A stretch of DNA of 64,000 nt, from the NCBI GenBank assembly GCA_009741485.1, contig CM019217.1, forward strand, positions 39,709,330 through 39,773,329, in the 5' to 3' direction. The notes under the pieces were generated by a model. The model saw only the letters and a program-made list of their open reading frames with translations, searched no databases and was not told where the DNA came from. Below are positions 27,101 through 40,945 of this stretch, one piece after another (position 1 is the first letter of the stretch; each line of letters starts with the position of its first letter). A program made the position numbers and the translations under genes. Origin of the DNA: Malurus cyaneus samueli (Eukaryota > Chordata > Aves > Passeriformes > Maluridae).

Positions 27101-29975
27101 TATTTTGGGGTCATATGTTGCAGAGATTTGAATATAACAAGGAGCTGTGTTTTAGATAAAACATGGGTGCCTGTGACAGTAGCTAGCACAAGCCAAGCAG
27201 AGCATTAATGAACATAAGCAATGTTTATAATGGCAGTGGTACTTATTACTGATGAGAATTTGAAATTAATGATTTTTTTGCACACTACTGAATGTAAAAG
27301 ATGCTACATTGGCAATGGTCATCCTTAAAATATCTCTGTTAAGATGTATCCAGAAGCAGAGAAGCTTTCTATCCAAGCAGCAATAACTCTCAGGCCTAGT
27401 GTGTATAGTTCAAGAAGGAAAAAAAAATCCTATGAAATTTTCCCTGGGAAACTCTGAGTTAGAAAATCTATTATCTGAAGAGAAGGATCAAGGAAAAGCT
27501 ACTAATTTGACATAGGGTACTGTATTATCTAGGGTGTTCTATAATCCTCTCTACAATGGACTTCCATGTAGAATGGTCTGTAGTAAATAAGGGAAATAGA
27601 GCATGTGTAATATTGTTTCTTTTACTAAAGTCATGCATTGAAAAATTAAAGTTGCCTCTGTGGCACTTGGAGTACTTCCCTGAAAAAGTAAATAGCAAAT
27701 AGGTAAGTAGAGAAAAACTCTGAATGTCATAGGCTGTAGTGCACACCTTAGATGTTAAAGACTAATCAGAAGTCCAATATATTCTGAATATTTTTAATAA
27801 TGTGGTAAATCATCCCTAGTTTCCCTGTTAGATGCAAAAATATGCTACTACTGTAATTAAGCAATTTAATGTAAGAGAATAAATTTATCCACATCTGGTT
27901 CAGCTGCTAAAAAAATAACTGGGAAGTGCTGCAGATCTTTTGACAACTGGGAAAATATTCTGACTCTTAACAGGAGGATCTGATTCATTTCTGTCTCTGC
28001 AAAATAGAAATGCTTTTTGAATGTGGGAAACATTGCAACCTCATTCTGTGTCTAGAAAACTTCAATCAATGGCCAAAAATTAGGTTAAGCAGTATAACTA
28101 AAAATGTGCTAATTACCAAATGGATGATATATAAAAATATGAAGTAACTCTTTCTAAAAGAGAAGGTGAACTGTAGCTTCAGTTGAACGCCTGCTGGGTA
28201 CTTAATGAAAGCTATAGCTGAAGGTCTCAATAACATTTCTTCTGGCCTTTAATTCCCTTCTCTTGTCACTGTCTATGTTATGCTGTGATACAGACTAGCT
28301 ACAAATCAGTGTTGAGGCTGAAAGCTCATGTTTGTGCGTGTACACGTGGTTTAGGTGGACTGCACAGTTGTGATGGCAGCCATTGTGCCATGGAACTGAA
28401 GCACAGTGTGGAAGACGGAGGCCAAGATGCTGTAACTCTTGACATATTTTCATATGGGTAGAAGCAGACAAGGGAAAAACTTGAAAGACTATTTAAACAC
28501 TCGTTTCTCTCATCCCATACTCCTTCAAAATGTTGGGTATTGAGCCACAGCCTTGTAAAAGTAATCTCTGCAATAGCTGAGGAACAGACCTTTGCATTTA
28601 GCAAAACCTTGTAGTCCAACATTCTGATCTGTAATGAAATATGACATTATTTGCATTTGTACAAATATTTGGCAGTGTACAAGATGTCTGTAACACTAAA
28701 AAAAGATAAAAATTCATCAGATTGAGTTCTTGAGGACAAGATGGCATGATGATATCAGCATTTGACATACTAAGCAAAAATAAACTAAGTGCCTGTAGCA
28801 TCAGCAGTCCAAGCACTGTATAATAGAAATCCCAGAAATATAACAGTATTATTTATGATTGAGTTTATTATAGTAATTGGATAAAAATCTATTAATATGC
28901 CTATATACTGATATTAATACATACTTAACAATAATGTATTTATAGTCATAATGAATTTTTATATCTAGATGAGAATAGAATCATTACAATCTGCAATACA
29001 GGCAAACATATGAAAATGAAACATGCAAAAAATCTTTTGTTGAATCTAGAAACAGTGAAGGAAACTGGAATTTAATAAACTCATAATCATGCTATTTCCC
29101 ACCTATTACGTTCTCCATAATGACTGTGATGGGCACTTAGAACATTTTGGTGTCCCGAAGCCAGTCTGAGTAGACTGGATTTCTCCATCATCATTTTGTG
29201 GTTCATTAGATTTTTATATACTGTAGTAGCCAATAAGGAAGCATTGGGAACTCTTCCAGGAGTTATATCAGTGCTTCGTTAATTTTAAGTCCATCTTTCA
29301 GCCTCATGCTCACTTGTAAAAGAAAAAAATATTATCCACTTATTCTTTGTGGAGTAATGAAAGAAAAACCTTCCTATCTTTACAAGGTTGGATCTTTTTT
29401 CCAGTAGTATATTCTCTTCTGAGCTGGAAGGTACAGAAAATCATGGCTGTCTGGAACGCTACATGTCCAGGTTATGGCCTTAAATATAATGGGCACTCAT
29501 GTAACTGAGAAGGTGATATGAAAATATCAAAGACAAACTCACGTCCAGAAACATGAGTGGCATCATAAAAGTCACTGTTCTTTACAGACAGTTAATGGTA
29601 TTACAACTTACTGAGAAAACATTCACAACTGAGAAAATCATTGTCTATGAGCACCATGCTCACTTTCACTAGTAAGGAAATTACTCTCCTTCAGCAAACA
29701 ACTGTGGGGTTCATGATCCTCCCCCCTTCCCCCCTTCTCCACTTTTAGCCTGTTCTGTGCCTCCTCTGCAGTTTTAATAACCTCTTATCAGGCCTTGACC
29801 TTTGTGCAAGAGCTTGGTGCTGAAGCATCCCTTGATTGTACTGGCAGCTCTTGCAAGGCTACGGTGGCAGCAGCACTGACAGCTCCATGAGTTCCTCCTG
29901 CTTGGCCAAGATGGGAGATGAGAGCAGGAATGATGAGAGTCATACACTGACAGCTTTGGAACATTCCTTTTCTGC
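24160..29975. other. Gene-free intergenic stretch
   Basis: No exon or RNA gene is recognisable. A long T tract at 26573-26606 is listed separately. The 200 bases before the CR1 copy at 29976 are somewhat richer in G and C but match nothing I know. Confidence 0.45.
26561..26613. repeat. Poly-T tract
   Basis: A run of 26 uninterrupted T (26581-26606) with further T-rich sequence around it. No retroposed gene body or target duplication is recognisable beside it, so it may be simple slippage or the tail of a very old insertion. Confidence 0.9.
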
Positions 29976-30475
29976 ATTGGGAGGGACAACAGTGGGTCAT
30001 CTTGCCCAGCCTCCCTGCTCAAGCAGGATCATCCCATGGCACAGGATTGTGTCCAGATGGTTCTTGAATATCTCCAGTGAGAGACACTCCACACCCTCTC
30101 TGGGCAACCTGCTCCAGTGCTCGGTCACCTGCACCTGCACAGAAGTTCTTCCTGTGCCATCAGTTCCTGCCCATTGCCTCTTGTCCCATTGCTCAGCACC
30201 ACTGAGCAGAGCCTGATCCATCCTCTGACACCCTCCCTTCAACACTGACACACTTTGATGATGTCCCCTTTCAGTCACCTCTTCTTGAGGCTGAACAGGC
30301 CCAGCTTCCTCAGCCTTTCCTCATAAGAGAGATGTTCCAGTCCTTCATCAGCTTTGCTGCCTTCCTTGGACCCACTCCAGGAGCTCCATGTGTGTCTTTT
30401 ACTGAGGAGGCCAGAAGTGCACACAGCATTCCAGATGTGGCCCATTATGGCTGAGTAGAGTGGGATCCCTTGACT
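29976..30475 (-). repeat. CR1 LINE 3' portion, reverse orientation (about 500 bases)
   Basis: This is the longest CR1 piece in the window. On the plus strand it shows 'ccctgctcaagcaggatcat', 'aggattgtgtccagatgg', 'tctctgggcaacctgctcca', 'ctgaacaggcccagcttcc' and 'cagcctttcctcataagaga', then 'ccagatgtggccc'. All are in the antisense CR1 order, so the 3' end lies near 29976. It is 5'-truncated near 30475. Frames inside it (29836-30278) are not genes. Confidence 0.94.
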
Positions 30476-33400
30476 AATCAGTGACCTGAAAATAGCTGGA
30501 CAGGTCTTATAATGAACTCTGGGTCAGAGTCTTTCAGACTCTGAATAGGCACTGTTTCCTCCCACTCCTTAGTATGTGATAAAGTCCACTACCACTTGTT
30601 AAGAATAATTTTGATCAGGAAATAACCATTCTGAGATACCCTTTTCCTAGTTTATTTCCCAATGTTTTGGAACAAGAAAATCTGGACTAACAATTCCCTT
30701 CATTCTAGGGAAAATTTTGAGAAAAACAACAAATGTGAACAACTTCAGCTATTGAGTTCTGCGCTGAAGTCCAAATATCAGAGTAAAAGATCTGAAGAAC
30801 AGCAGTGTCACTCAGTGCATCCCTAGCATTTTTTTGCCTTAAAATTCACCTTATTTTTTCAGGCATAATTAAGTGGTATTATCGCTCTGAAAAATATAAT
30901 CTTTATATTTTTGCTGAGGTTTACCTAAATTGTCAGTGGCATAGTGTTGAAATATTTTAATAAGGGATTCAGGGTTTTGACACTTGCCTTGCTATCTATT
31001 CTATCAAATAAGAGAAAGATAATCATGATGATTAGCCATGTTTGGGTAATGCACTTTTCAGATAGCTAATCATGTCAGAAATTTCACCATGACTCGAGTA
31101 TAACTGTTAGCTGTAATTTCCATTTTGTTAAATGTCTTTGGCTCTGAAACACTGATGTAACGATTTCAGGAAGATGCTCTCTTTATTTAGTCAATTATGT
31201 GAATAACTAAGAACCCTCATGGATATCCAGACGTTGTGTATCACAAAGTGCTGTAAATTCATCTTTGCATCCACAGAGTGAAGATAATTCTGCTGGCAGA
31301 TCAGAATAACTTTGTTCTGATCTTTTCTCTTCCAAATGCATGAAAAGTTGTCCTCCTTGCTGCAATTCACCTCTTCGACTGAGTTTCACTTGAAAAATGA
31401 TGAAGAACAACACACAAATCCCCAAGTTTTCACAGAAATAGTTATCATACAGTGTAATAGCCTTCTGCTTCTTTTGGTGTGGGCTCTGTGTCTCTGCAAC
31501 ATGCAGGCTTATAAACCTTATTCATTCACAGATGAACAGACAGGGAATCTTTTTCTGATGATGCCACATTCTTGCTCATTTTAACCTCCTGAATTCATCT
31601 TCCTAGCCAGCAAAGGTGTACATTTTATTCCAGATGAGGTTTCACCACATCTTTTCATTTTGCTGAAAGCACCCGCAAGATTAAAGCCAAAGGTACCATT
31701 TAATTTATTGTTAGACAAACACACAGGCATACTCCAGGTTTTTGCTTCATGGGAGAAGCGCTTCCCTTTGACAGAAGGTTTTCTCACTTATTTTGCTGTT
31801 TTCTATTCAGAAACTGACACTTAATAGTGGTAGCTGAAATAAATAATTCTAGCTAATGTCTTTTTTATCAGTGAGATGAGTCATATTTGACAGACCTGTT
31901 CATGGGTTGCTGTTGACTATAGAATAGAGCTGCTTACCTACCTATGCTTGTCAAACAATTAATAAACACTGAACAGTGTTTTAACAGACTATTAGAGGTG
32001 TGAAATGTTTTGTAAAACAATGCATTTTCCATACTATATTGTGGGAGCAATTCCAGCTATGTACGGTTTAAATACCCCTATCAGCATAATGCAAAGTAAA
32101 TACATACCGCACTTGAAACTGGTATCAGAATTAGTTCTGTTGTACTGCTTGACTCCTCAAACGTGAAGATGCTGTCCTTATTACTAAGCTCTCTACAGTG
32201 AGATTGATGTTCTGGAGCGTTTTAACAACTGGGCACCTGCAGCTGTGTTCATGATGCCAGGCTGACTCAGAGCACAGGCAGAATTCAAGACTAAATATCA
32301 ACCTCTTCAATTATCTGTGTGCAATGCCTTCACACTGAATATGTTCTCTGCCTTCTCTCAGCCCCCTTTTTTACCACAAATTTTAGCTGTCTTTATGGCC
32401 TCCTCTCCCACTTCTCCTGTGTTTATCATAAATATAGCAGTCTCTTATAAAAAATTGAAATATAATTGAAGTATTATGTATATATAATGTGGGGTAACTG
32501 GCACTTTAGACTATTTTCCATGTCAAGAATTTTTACTGCTTTTCAGGAATTCAGCCTCCTTTTTCAGGCTATGCTGGAATGTTCCTTGTTGTATTCTCAT
32601 TCTCCAAGCAGTGTCTTTCCAGTTTCATAGATAACCTATTTTCTTCCTGTAAGTATACAATCCTCTTTGGCAAATGATATTTATAGTATTACATGCAGAC
32701 CATTATATAGCCTTATAAGCAAAAAATGGCAAATTTGTAAGAATCAAAGGCATTTACATCTAACATCATTGAAAATAAGGTTCCTACAAAGCTCACATAC
32801 CAGTTCACTTAAAGACTCAGCATCTAAGTAGAATAAATCATACAATTTGCCCCACCTTTAATCTTCACAAAATGATTTAATGTAAAATGTATTTCAAAAA
32901 GAATGTGAGGTGCCTCTGGTTTGCTCTCTAACTGTTTTATTTTCTTATTTTCAAAGAGTGTGATTTTTATGTAAAAGTAAAACTTAGGAATGTAAATTTG
33001 ACTATGTGCTGCATATCAAATGGCAAAGTAATGCTTGCTAATTTCTTGCATGTTGGGAGATTTATACAGTTTTCCACTCTTAAGTTGCAAGTATTTGCAT
33101 TACAAATAATGTACTGAAACCACACTAAGCAAGAGTTTCTCAGAACAGAGGCCCTGAAAAATGCAGTTGTACAAAGGGAATTAATTAGCTTTTGTCACCA
33201 CTGTGTTTTGCAACATGAAGACACATTGCTAGAGTGCATTGTAAGGGGGCAAGGAAGTTTTTCTTCATAAGCACAGCATTATACTCCTCTGACCATAGAC
33301 CACACTTTATTGATAAGATTTAATTCAGATTTTCAGAAGGTGGCAGTTTTGCTTTAATTTAACATGAGACATTTGAAATCACTTCCCAGAAAACAACCAT

Positions 33401-34132
33401 GGTATGGTAATTACATAGATGAGTGAAAAGACAGTTGCTGCCTCTGTAATTGAACCAATATAATTTTGTCAGTTTTCATGCTTTTAACTGTTTTCTTTTT
33501 AAAGCTGCAAGAGGGAGGATGATGTTTTTTTCAAAATGTGGCCTTGAGTTATGCACACTTTGATTCAGAAATATACTAGCTTGAATTGTTCCCTGTGGTG
33601 TCATCTCTTTGTGCAATACACTGAAAGCAACAAGTAGTTGGTTTCTGTAGATTTGATTGTTTATGTTTACAAGAACTAATATGACAAAAAAGCTTCGAAC
33701 AAACAAAAATGCAAATATGTTTAAAGAAAAACGGTATTCACATACAATTACATGCCAGTTCCTTTTGAAAGTATGGGTTTTTTTTGTGATATCAGCATCA
33801 GCATCAATCACTTCTGAGCCCATTTAATAAATAATATGTGTTTCATTCAAAAAATATAGGAAAGTGTCCAGTTAGAGTAGAATATTATCAACTTTTTTCC
33901 TTGGGTTTCTTCATTAGAACAGAGGAAACAAATGGAACAGCTGAGCCCATCTGAACAAAGGGATATTCCATACCACATGGCATCATGCTCAGTATATAAA
34001 GAGGGGGAAAGAAGGAAGAAGAGGGAGATGCTCAGAATGATGGTGTTTTTCCTCCCCAGTAATCATTACACAATGGGAAGGGGAGAATGAATTGCTTGTT
34101 TTGTTTTGCTTGCATGCCAAATTTCTACTTTA
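30476..34132. other. Gene-free intergenic stretch
   Basis: No gene or classified repeat is seen. A 115-codon minus-strand frame at 33476-33823 has no recognisable domain or splice context and is probably chance. Confidence 0.45.
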
Positions 34133-34150
34133 CCTTTTTTTTTTTTTTTT

Positions 34151-34268
34151 AATTGTCTTTATGTCAACCCATGGGTTTTCTTACTGTCCAGGTGTCTTTC
34201 CCATCCCACTGGTGGGAGCCTGAATGCAGGCGTGGTGCTTGTTTGCCTGCTGGGGTTAAGCCATGACA
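34151..34268 (+). mobile_element. Endogenous retrovirus LTR 3' end fragment, forward
   Basis: The order of motifs is that of a common avian LTR 3' region: 'attgtctttatgtcaaccc', then 'atgggttttctta', 'cccatcccactggtgggagc', 'tggtgcttgtttgcc' and finally 'ctggggttaagccatgaca', which ends in CA as an LTR should. A T-rich tract (34133-34150) precedes it. Only about 120 bases survive and no internal viral sequence follows. The family assignment comes from memory of avian repeats and is not checked. Confidence 0.6.
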
Positions 34269-35623
34269 AGTAAATCAGTACTTGTGCAAGTTCTTATTGA
34301 ATTCAACCATGCTGATAATGGTCGAATTGACCATAATCAGAAATCAAGCCAAATCACACACAGACCTTCACATGTCTGAGTACAGCTGGAATGGTGGGGG
34401 ATCTATTTTCTGCCAAAATCCAACAGCTTTAATGCAACTTCAGGTGTGCTTCAGAGGGTCTGTTTAACAGAGGCTCAGAAGTTCGTGTGCTGGGCTGCGT
34501 GAACAGCTGTGACCCACCCTGTACAGTGGGACTGCTGACATTTCCCTTCACCTAAACCTCCTTTCTTCAAGGTTTGTGGCTTCAGTTATTCAGAGAATTT
34601 GATATAAAATGTGAAATTCAAAGCATTAGGAAAACTGCTTATGCCTAGTCTAAGGATGATTTAATAAACCCAGCTAGTCAAAAAAATGGTCTTTTTTTAA
34701 AGAAAAGATAAAAAAGGAACAATAGAGTATTTGGATGGGACAGGATCCCAAAGGGATACTTTCTTGTAAATGAAGGAATCTGGTTGACAAATATGGGTAA
34801 TAAAACCAGAAATTAAATGAATTTAAGATTCTGAAAACAGATTCAGTAATCTCAGACAGTCCACAGCTTGAAAATACTCTTGATATTTTGTAATGAAGGG
34901 TTTGTTAAACATCTGGTGTTTCTTTTTAATATCTGTGCTCATGTTGTTATATTATGGTATCTCAGTGTTTTTTCTGACAAAATGTAGGTGGTGCAAATGG
35001 ATAGTAACATCCTAAGTTAATAGCAATTTAGTTGGAATGTAGAAAAATAAATTGGCAAGGAAAAAAGATAGCTAAAATTAACTTTGCAAAATAAAAAATG
35101 TTCATCTTGGGTTTGAATCAGGTTTGAACCTGTTATAATTTTTAAAAACAACTGTTTTCCATTCAACAGTTTTGCACAAAAGGGAGAAAGGTTTTCTGTG
35201 ATGAAACGTGGAAGATCTTCTGTATTTTTAATTGAATTTATAGTACATTAAAGGGAAGATGTTCTAATGAAAATCATTTATTTGCTTTGAAGTTAGTGTT
35301 CAAACTGATACTGGAAATAGATGGCCATAAACAGTGAAAACTTATCACTTTATCGCTTTATTCATGAAAGAACTAATTTATCTTAGCAATTAGCAATTTC
35401 AGGGGCTGTCTGTAACTCATATATCTTAAAATAGTGTTATTTAAATATAAATTGGTTGGAGAGAGATAAGGGTTTTTTCTTCCACACTATTATATTCTGT
35501 ATCCATAGTCAATATACAAAGCAAACATAGGAATTTGCTTTTTCCTTACTTTCTTTCTGGGCAGACTTTAGAATGGACCCAGGGTTTCTGACATCAAAAT
35601 GGCCATTTTCAGCTGCAAAGAAT
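34269..35623. other. Spacer between two inverted LTR fragments
   Basis: About 1.35 kb of AT-rich DNA with no recognisable retroviral gene remnants, exon or RNA gene. Confidence 0.45.
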
Positions 35624-35745
35624 TGTTGTGAGTTGACCCAGCCAGCAGCTGGGCACTCACACAGCTGTTCACACCCCCCACCCCAGCAGGAGAAACAGCA
35701 AACTCAGGAAAACTCATGGGTCAAAACAGAATCAGTTTAATAAGA
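35624..35745 (-). mobile_element. Endogenous retrovirus LTR 3' end fragment, reverse
   Basis: Its reverse complement gives 'attaaactgattctg', 'gacccatgagttttcctga', 'ctgctggggtggggggtgtg' and 'gctggctgggtcaactcac'. This is the same motif order as the fragment at 34151-34268, in opposite orientation. It carries no coding sequence. Divergence between the two copies suggests separate or ancient insertions. Confidence 0.6.
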
Positions 35746-38700
35746 ATTTTACTAAGGGTTGTAAGTCCTTTCAAATGAGAATGTGGTGCTGGTCCCTAGC
35801 TGAGTATAAGAGAACTGTGTTCTGGAGTTTTGTGGTAGTTGTACTGTCATACCTGAATTTTTAAAACTTAAAAAGAACTATAAATGAACAAACACCTCTT
35901 GATTTTAGATGTATATTAATGACAAGTCATTAATTTTAATATTGTATTCCATAAGGGGGCAAGAGAGAGTTTCTATTATGCTTGGAAGGCAGCATATGAA
36001 ATGAGGGCTGGATATGAAGTGCTGCATATTCCTTGTATGCTGAGACCAACTATATATTTCAACTATTCATTAAAATGAAACATGAAGTTAACTGGCACTT
36101 CTGAAATTAATTTTTTTTTCCTTATCATGTACCTGATGGAATAGATGAGCATGAATGTGCTTGAAGCAAAGTTCAGCATAAAGAGCAAAGACAAATATAT
36201 GAAGACTGGAACTGTAAATCAAAAGTCTTCTCTTCTTCTCATGCCACTTAAACTCTATAAACCCTTATTGTTTTTTTCTGCTTTTAAGATCACAGGCTAA
36301 CAAGAGTATCACCCCACTCAAAACAGTTTGTCTTAGCTCCAGCAGAGATCATGACAGGAAGTGCCCCTCTTGCCTGGGTGTTGACACAGTTCATCCTTTT
36401 CAACACAAATGCTATGAGGGGGAAGTTTTTAAGTGGAAAGGAGGACCTGGGGTTCAAGCCTTGCCCCCAGATGGAGCAATTCAAACTTGCTTTTCAACTC
36501 AGTCAGAGGCAACTTTGGGCTGAGACACTTCCTAGCACTGGATTGGAAATAGAGCAATTCTCTAGTCTCATGGGGGACAATGAAGTCCCAGATTGTGACT
36601 TCTGCTTCCAGTAATGCTTTATATGTTAGACGCATGAATAAAATGTGTACTTGGGCCCGGCATCAGGATTATGTGGTTTATAGCAGTTTGGTAATCAATG
36701 AGTTTGCTGACTCATATCAGCATTTGTTTTACTTCTAAATCTGCTGTTTTAGTTTAATTGTAGATCTGTTGAGTTTTGGCTTTAAGTTTCCATCCAAGAC
36801 TTAGTTCTATTATGGGCCAGTTTAAAATCAACACTAAAACCCCAACTGGTGACAGGAGACCCTGGAATTTGTTTTGAAGAAGTTATGTTCTGCCCAGGCT
36901 GCACAGCAACCATCCTACCCCTGTTTGGATTTAAACCATAGTTCTCATGCTGGAGTTCCTCAGCAAGTGGTTTTCAAAGACAGATCTGAACTCTGTCCTC
37001 AGGAACTTATTTGTAGCATGCAAATGTACAGCAAAAAAAGGCATGTCTTTCATCTTGCCTGTGAAACCAAAGTTCTCCCTCTGCTCATTATCTGAACAAG
37101 AAGCTCTCATCTTGGGCTATTATATATTGCATGCTGTTAAGCACGGAAATGCATTCTTATCAGCCTTTACCGGACACATGGAGCATAGTTTTACTTTTGC
37201 ATCTTGATAGAAAGCAAACGAGAGTGACTAAAAGTATAGTACTGCATGCATAATCCTTGTTTTCTTTTTTATCCGTGTGCATTGTTCAGATTTTGATGAG
37301 AGTTTTCTCCAAAAGGACTGTGGTATTGAATGTTACCCGAGGTAAACACAGATTTGAGTAAATGCTTTAACATCTGAACGCAGTTTATCTGGAAAGTTCC
37401 CACATAGTTTAACACAGTTTTTTTAATGACTGTAGAACCCTCCCACTCTTTATAAAATGCTTGTTACATTAATTATGGGGTCTGTTAGACAACTGATTTC
37501 CCCCATATCAAAACAAAGGAAATACTTCTGAGAACACGAGACAGTTTCTGAAAATCAGTGCACATCAGTTGCCATGCAAACTAGTACTATTGTAACACTG
37601 ACAAAATCAACAAGCAATTAACTAATTAGTGTTTCTTTCTCAATATGTATGAAGCACGTAGATAGGAAGAAAACTGGCTACAAAACACACAAAACAGCAT
37701 GTGCTATGTAATAAAAAACCAAGCTTTGAAAGGTTGACTAGTCCAGAGAAAGAAAAATGCTTTAATTCATGCCATGACTGTAACTCTTTCAGAGTTGTTT
37801 TTATGCAGCCATTTTCTAGAGAAAAACTGGCTTTATTAATCCTTCTGTCATTAGTTCTTTACCCCTTCTGTCATAATGTTATTGGGATATCAGTTGTTTT
37901 CTCTATATATTTTCAATACTTCATTTTTAATTCTCCAAGATGGAACTTCACTTTGTAGTATATGCTTCAGGCAATAATAAAAGTAAATATACTTAAATAT
38001 ATTAAATATATAAATTGAGGATTACATTAAATATAATAAAGTTAGATTTCTCAATCAAATAAGTTACTGAAATCATTTGTGAGAATGGTATCATTATCTA
38101 CATGAGATAACTTACTGTCAAAGAGCAACTATATTGCAACTGTATTTCTGTTCATCAGTATTATAGTTGCAGAAAAAGATTTAATTCTCTCCTCCCCCCC
38201 CCCCCCCCAAAAACCCCACAAAACCCAAAAAGAAAATACTTACGGAAAAGTTTGGATGCAGTGATACATCTTTTATACTAATACTTGATAGTAATGAATT
38301 CTAGTTTCTTCTGAATCAACTTGGAAAAAAAAATTCTGGTTCCAAGAAGCATAAATTACGTACCTGCATCTTTTGAGTTGACTCTGCTGTTACTTTATAA
38401 AATGTATCTTTTAATGACTTTTTGAATTATCATTAGTGCATTAAAAAAACTATAAAACTTAAAGATAAGTCCCACTGTGGATACCATTAAAAACCATATC
38501 TTGCTGTCTGAGCCAAATTTCCTAGAAAATGTAAGAGTTAAGCTCTTTCCTGCAATTCTGCAGGATGGGAAATAGCTCTGCTCTTACCTCACCTTTTTTC
38601 TAGTCTGCTGTGCATAATATCTGCCACATGACCAATCTCAACAACTTTTTGGGACCTGGATTCTGGAGCAGGTTCCCCTCCATGGAACCTTCCTATGGTG

Positions 38701-39351
38701 AGCAAACAAGTCAAAAGATTTCAGTGTGTTCCAGCAGGTTTTTAACTTGGAAGGAAATAACTCCTCTTTTGGTTCATTCTGTGTAATATCAAGATGCATT
38801 TCATCTGTCTTGATAACCATCTCGACTCACTTAAGGCTTTTGTTTTGATTTATAGGGTGATTCTATAGCATTTGTTCTTTAGCATGAGCACATGTAGTTT
38901 CCTGGAGTTACTTGTGTGAGTGATATTACAGCAATCAAAGCAATGAATGTGTGGCAGGTTCACTCTTCAGAGAAATTGTTATTATAGACTTTTTTATAGG
39001 TTTTGTTGTGGTTTGAAACTTATTGTCTTCCACTGCCTAAAGAGTGGATGAGTCTTGTCACATGTGGGAAGAAAACTTATTTTTATACATTAATGCTCAC
39101 TACAGGCAGAACTAAACAAAAATACACATCTGAGCATATTTAAATGAGTCATTGGCTGACTTTTCCTTTCTTTCTGTATCTTGTAAACTTCAGCAGGGAG
39201 TCTTTTTCATGTGGTATTGTTTTGTCAGGCTTAGTTACATTTTTTACCATCAGGTAAAGATGGATGCCATAAATTTTTAATTAAGAATTGAGCCTCAATT
39301 ATCTTTAATTAATTTGGAATAAACTGATGAATTGATTTTCCAAGACCCACA
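35746..39351. other. Gene-free intergenic stretch
   Basis: No gene is recognisable. A run of 15 C lies at 38194-38208. The open 36351-36614 region is somewhat less AT-rich, but I found no domain or splice-site pair to support an exon. Confidence 0.45.
38194..38208. repeat. Poly-C tract (15 C)
   Basis: An uninterrupted run of 15 C followed by A-rich sequence. Such runs are unstable and prone to sequencing error, so its exact length should not be trusted. Confidence 0.9.
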
Positions 39352-39415
39352 TTCATGGAATATCCTGAGTTGGAAGGGATCCAAAAGATCATTGAGTCCA
39401 ACTCCTGACCCAGGA
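39352..39415 (-). repeat. CR1 LINE extreme 3' fragment, reverse orientation
   Basis: The short block 'tcctgagttggaagggatcc' followed by 'aaaagatcattgagtccaac' is the antisense form of the last bases of CR1. It is only about 65 bases long. Confidence 0.75.
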
Positions 39416-40589
39416 CATGTAAAATCCTAGTAATTATATCTAAAATAGTCATAGTAACATGAAGTAAAAAGTGATTCCTATTCTATCTTTCAATCCTGGA
39501 GTTGTGAGCAATTTAGATCTACGAATTCTGGGTGATTAAGCTATTAGGCTTCAATAAGTTATAAAAGTTAGTAGGCTTCAATTATTACCTTTCTTAAAAT
39601 GAAATGAGATCAAGGCATAAAGGAAAATATTACTTATCTCATCAGCAAGACATATTTACAGGAAAGACTGAAGGGGTTTCGGTTGCCAAAAAGACCCTTT
39701 CAATTAAGGAAAACAAATCTAATGAGAGAGAATCCAGCGATTTCAAGTACTGAATCATAATGAAATGCAGTAAAAGAGACAAATTGGTTCATAGAGATCT
39801 AATAGTATTCAAGTCAAGAGAAAGGAAAACATCACAAACTCTGACAGCATAGCAGCATTCAACAGTTTAAATAAGAACAGCCTACTGCCAGCGTAGTTAA
39901 AATACCTACTTTATGAGATACTTATGCATGTTCAGCCGAGGTACAAATGTGAGAACTAGAAACCAACCAGAGGTGTGTAGCCCAGTAATTCCAATTTAAA
40001 TATAGTTCAATGGCCAGAGTTATACATTCAAATTGGTCTTCCACATCTGAATAATTGGGAAACTGGAGTATCCAAATAGATAATGATCCTGTTAATGTAA
40101 GTGCCTGAGAGAACAAGGTAGATGTGGCATTTGCAGAAGAAATTTGGGCATGCAGGCTTTTAGCATCTCCAGCATAATGACAGCCTATAAAGAGTTATGA
40201 AGGGCCTGTAGGCATTAATTTATTGTTTCAACAAAAGAGCCGCTGTTGATGAATTCTTGAATAAGATATGGTTGTAAAATGCACTTTTAAAAGTGACTGG
40301 AAAGTCTTGCTCTGCTTTAATATGAAGAATGAAACCAATAGAGCTGCTGTGGTAGTCTACAGATAAGCATTAGAGAATATATAAACTCCCATACCTTTGA
40401 TAGTTAGGGCATGGGGCAGTGCCTCCTTGGAGGAGACATCCTCCTTCTCCATGGATGGCAACATGGTGGCCAAAGGCTGTCTGGAATGATGACCCAGACA
40501 TCTTGCTGGTATGCAGATATGATTGTAAATCATTCTCTCTCACTCCATGAATAGTGGTGCCCAGGGCCCGCTGAGCTCTCCTGCACAAG
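39416..40589. other. Gene-free intergenic stretch
   Basis: Nothing recognisable. The right-hand part (about 40340-40589) may belong to the LTR-like element that follows, but its left limit cannot be set by eye. Confidence 0.4.
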
Positions 40590-40945
40590 CAGTGCATTGC
40601 ACAACAGGAACTCCCCTTGAGCAGGAATGCCTCCCTCAGGCTGAGGGATTCCTCACTGCAGCAGATTCTTGCTAAGTGATTAATAGCATGCTAATCTTTG
40701 AAATCCTAGCTAAATGATGTAAAGGATTGATTGTGCATATATAATCCCTTAGACATAAACCCCTGGCCAAGTCTGGAACTAGCAGTGGATCCATCTGCAC
40801 CTGGACTGCTCCCTAAGAAGGAGTTTAGAACTCAAGGGGATCCTTTCTGAACTTCATGACTCAACAGAACGGTTTTTCCTGACCTCTATGCAGTAAATAA
40901 TCAAGACTGCTGAAGCTTCTTAAACCACTGTCACATTTACCATTG
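40590..40945 (+). mobile_element. Probable LTR (endogenous retrovirus type), boundaries uncertain
   Basis: The segment stands out from AT-rich surroundings and has LTR-like architecture: a TATA-like 'gcatatataat' at about 40734-40744, and some 160 bases later 'gcagtaaataatcaag', which could hold the polyadenylation signal. It includes the partly palindromic 'cctccctcaggctgaggga' near 40629-40647. No flanking retroviral genes or second LTR are seen, so it would be a solo LTR. It could instead be an unrelated GC-richer block. Limits are approximate. Confidence 0.35.

Noticed and set aside
29836..30278. 126- and 93-codon frames
   Set aside because: They overlap the long CR1 copy at 29976-30475.
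36351..36614. 87-codon frame in a less AT-rich patch with a tRNA-B-box-like 'gggttcaagcc'
   Set aside because: No matching A box at the right spacing, no SINE tail and no splice-site pair.
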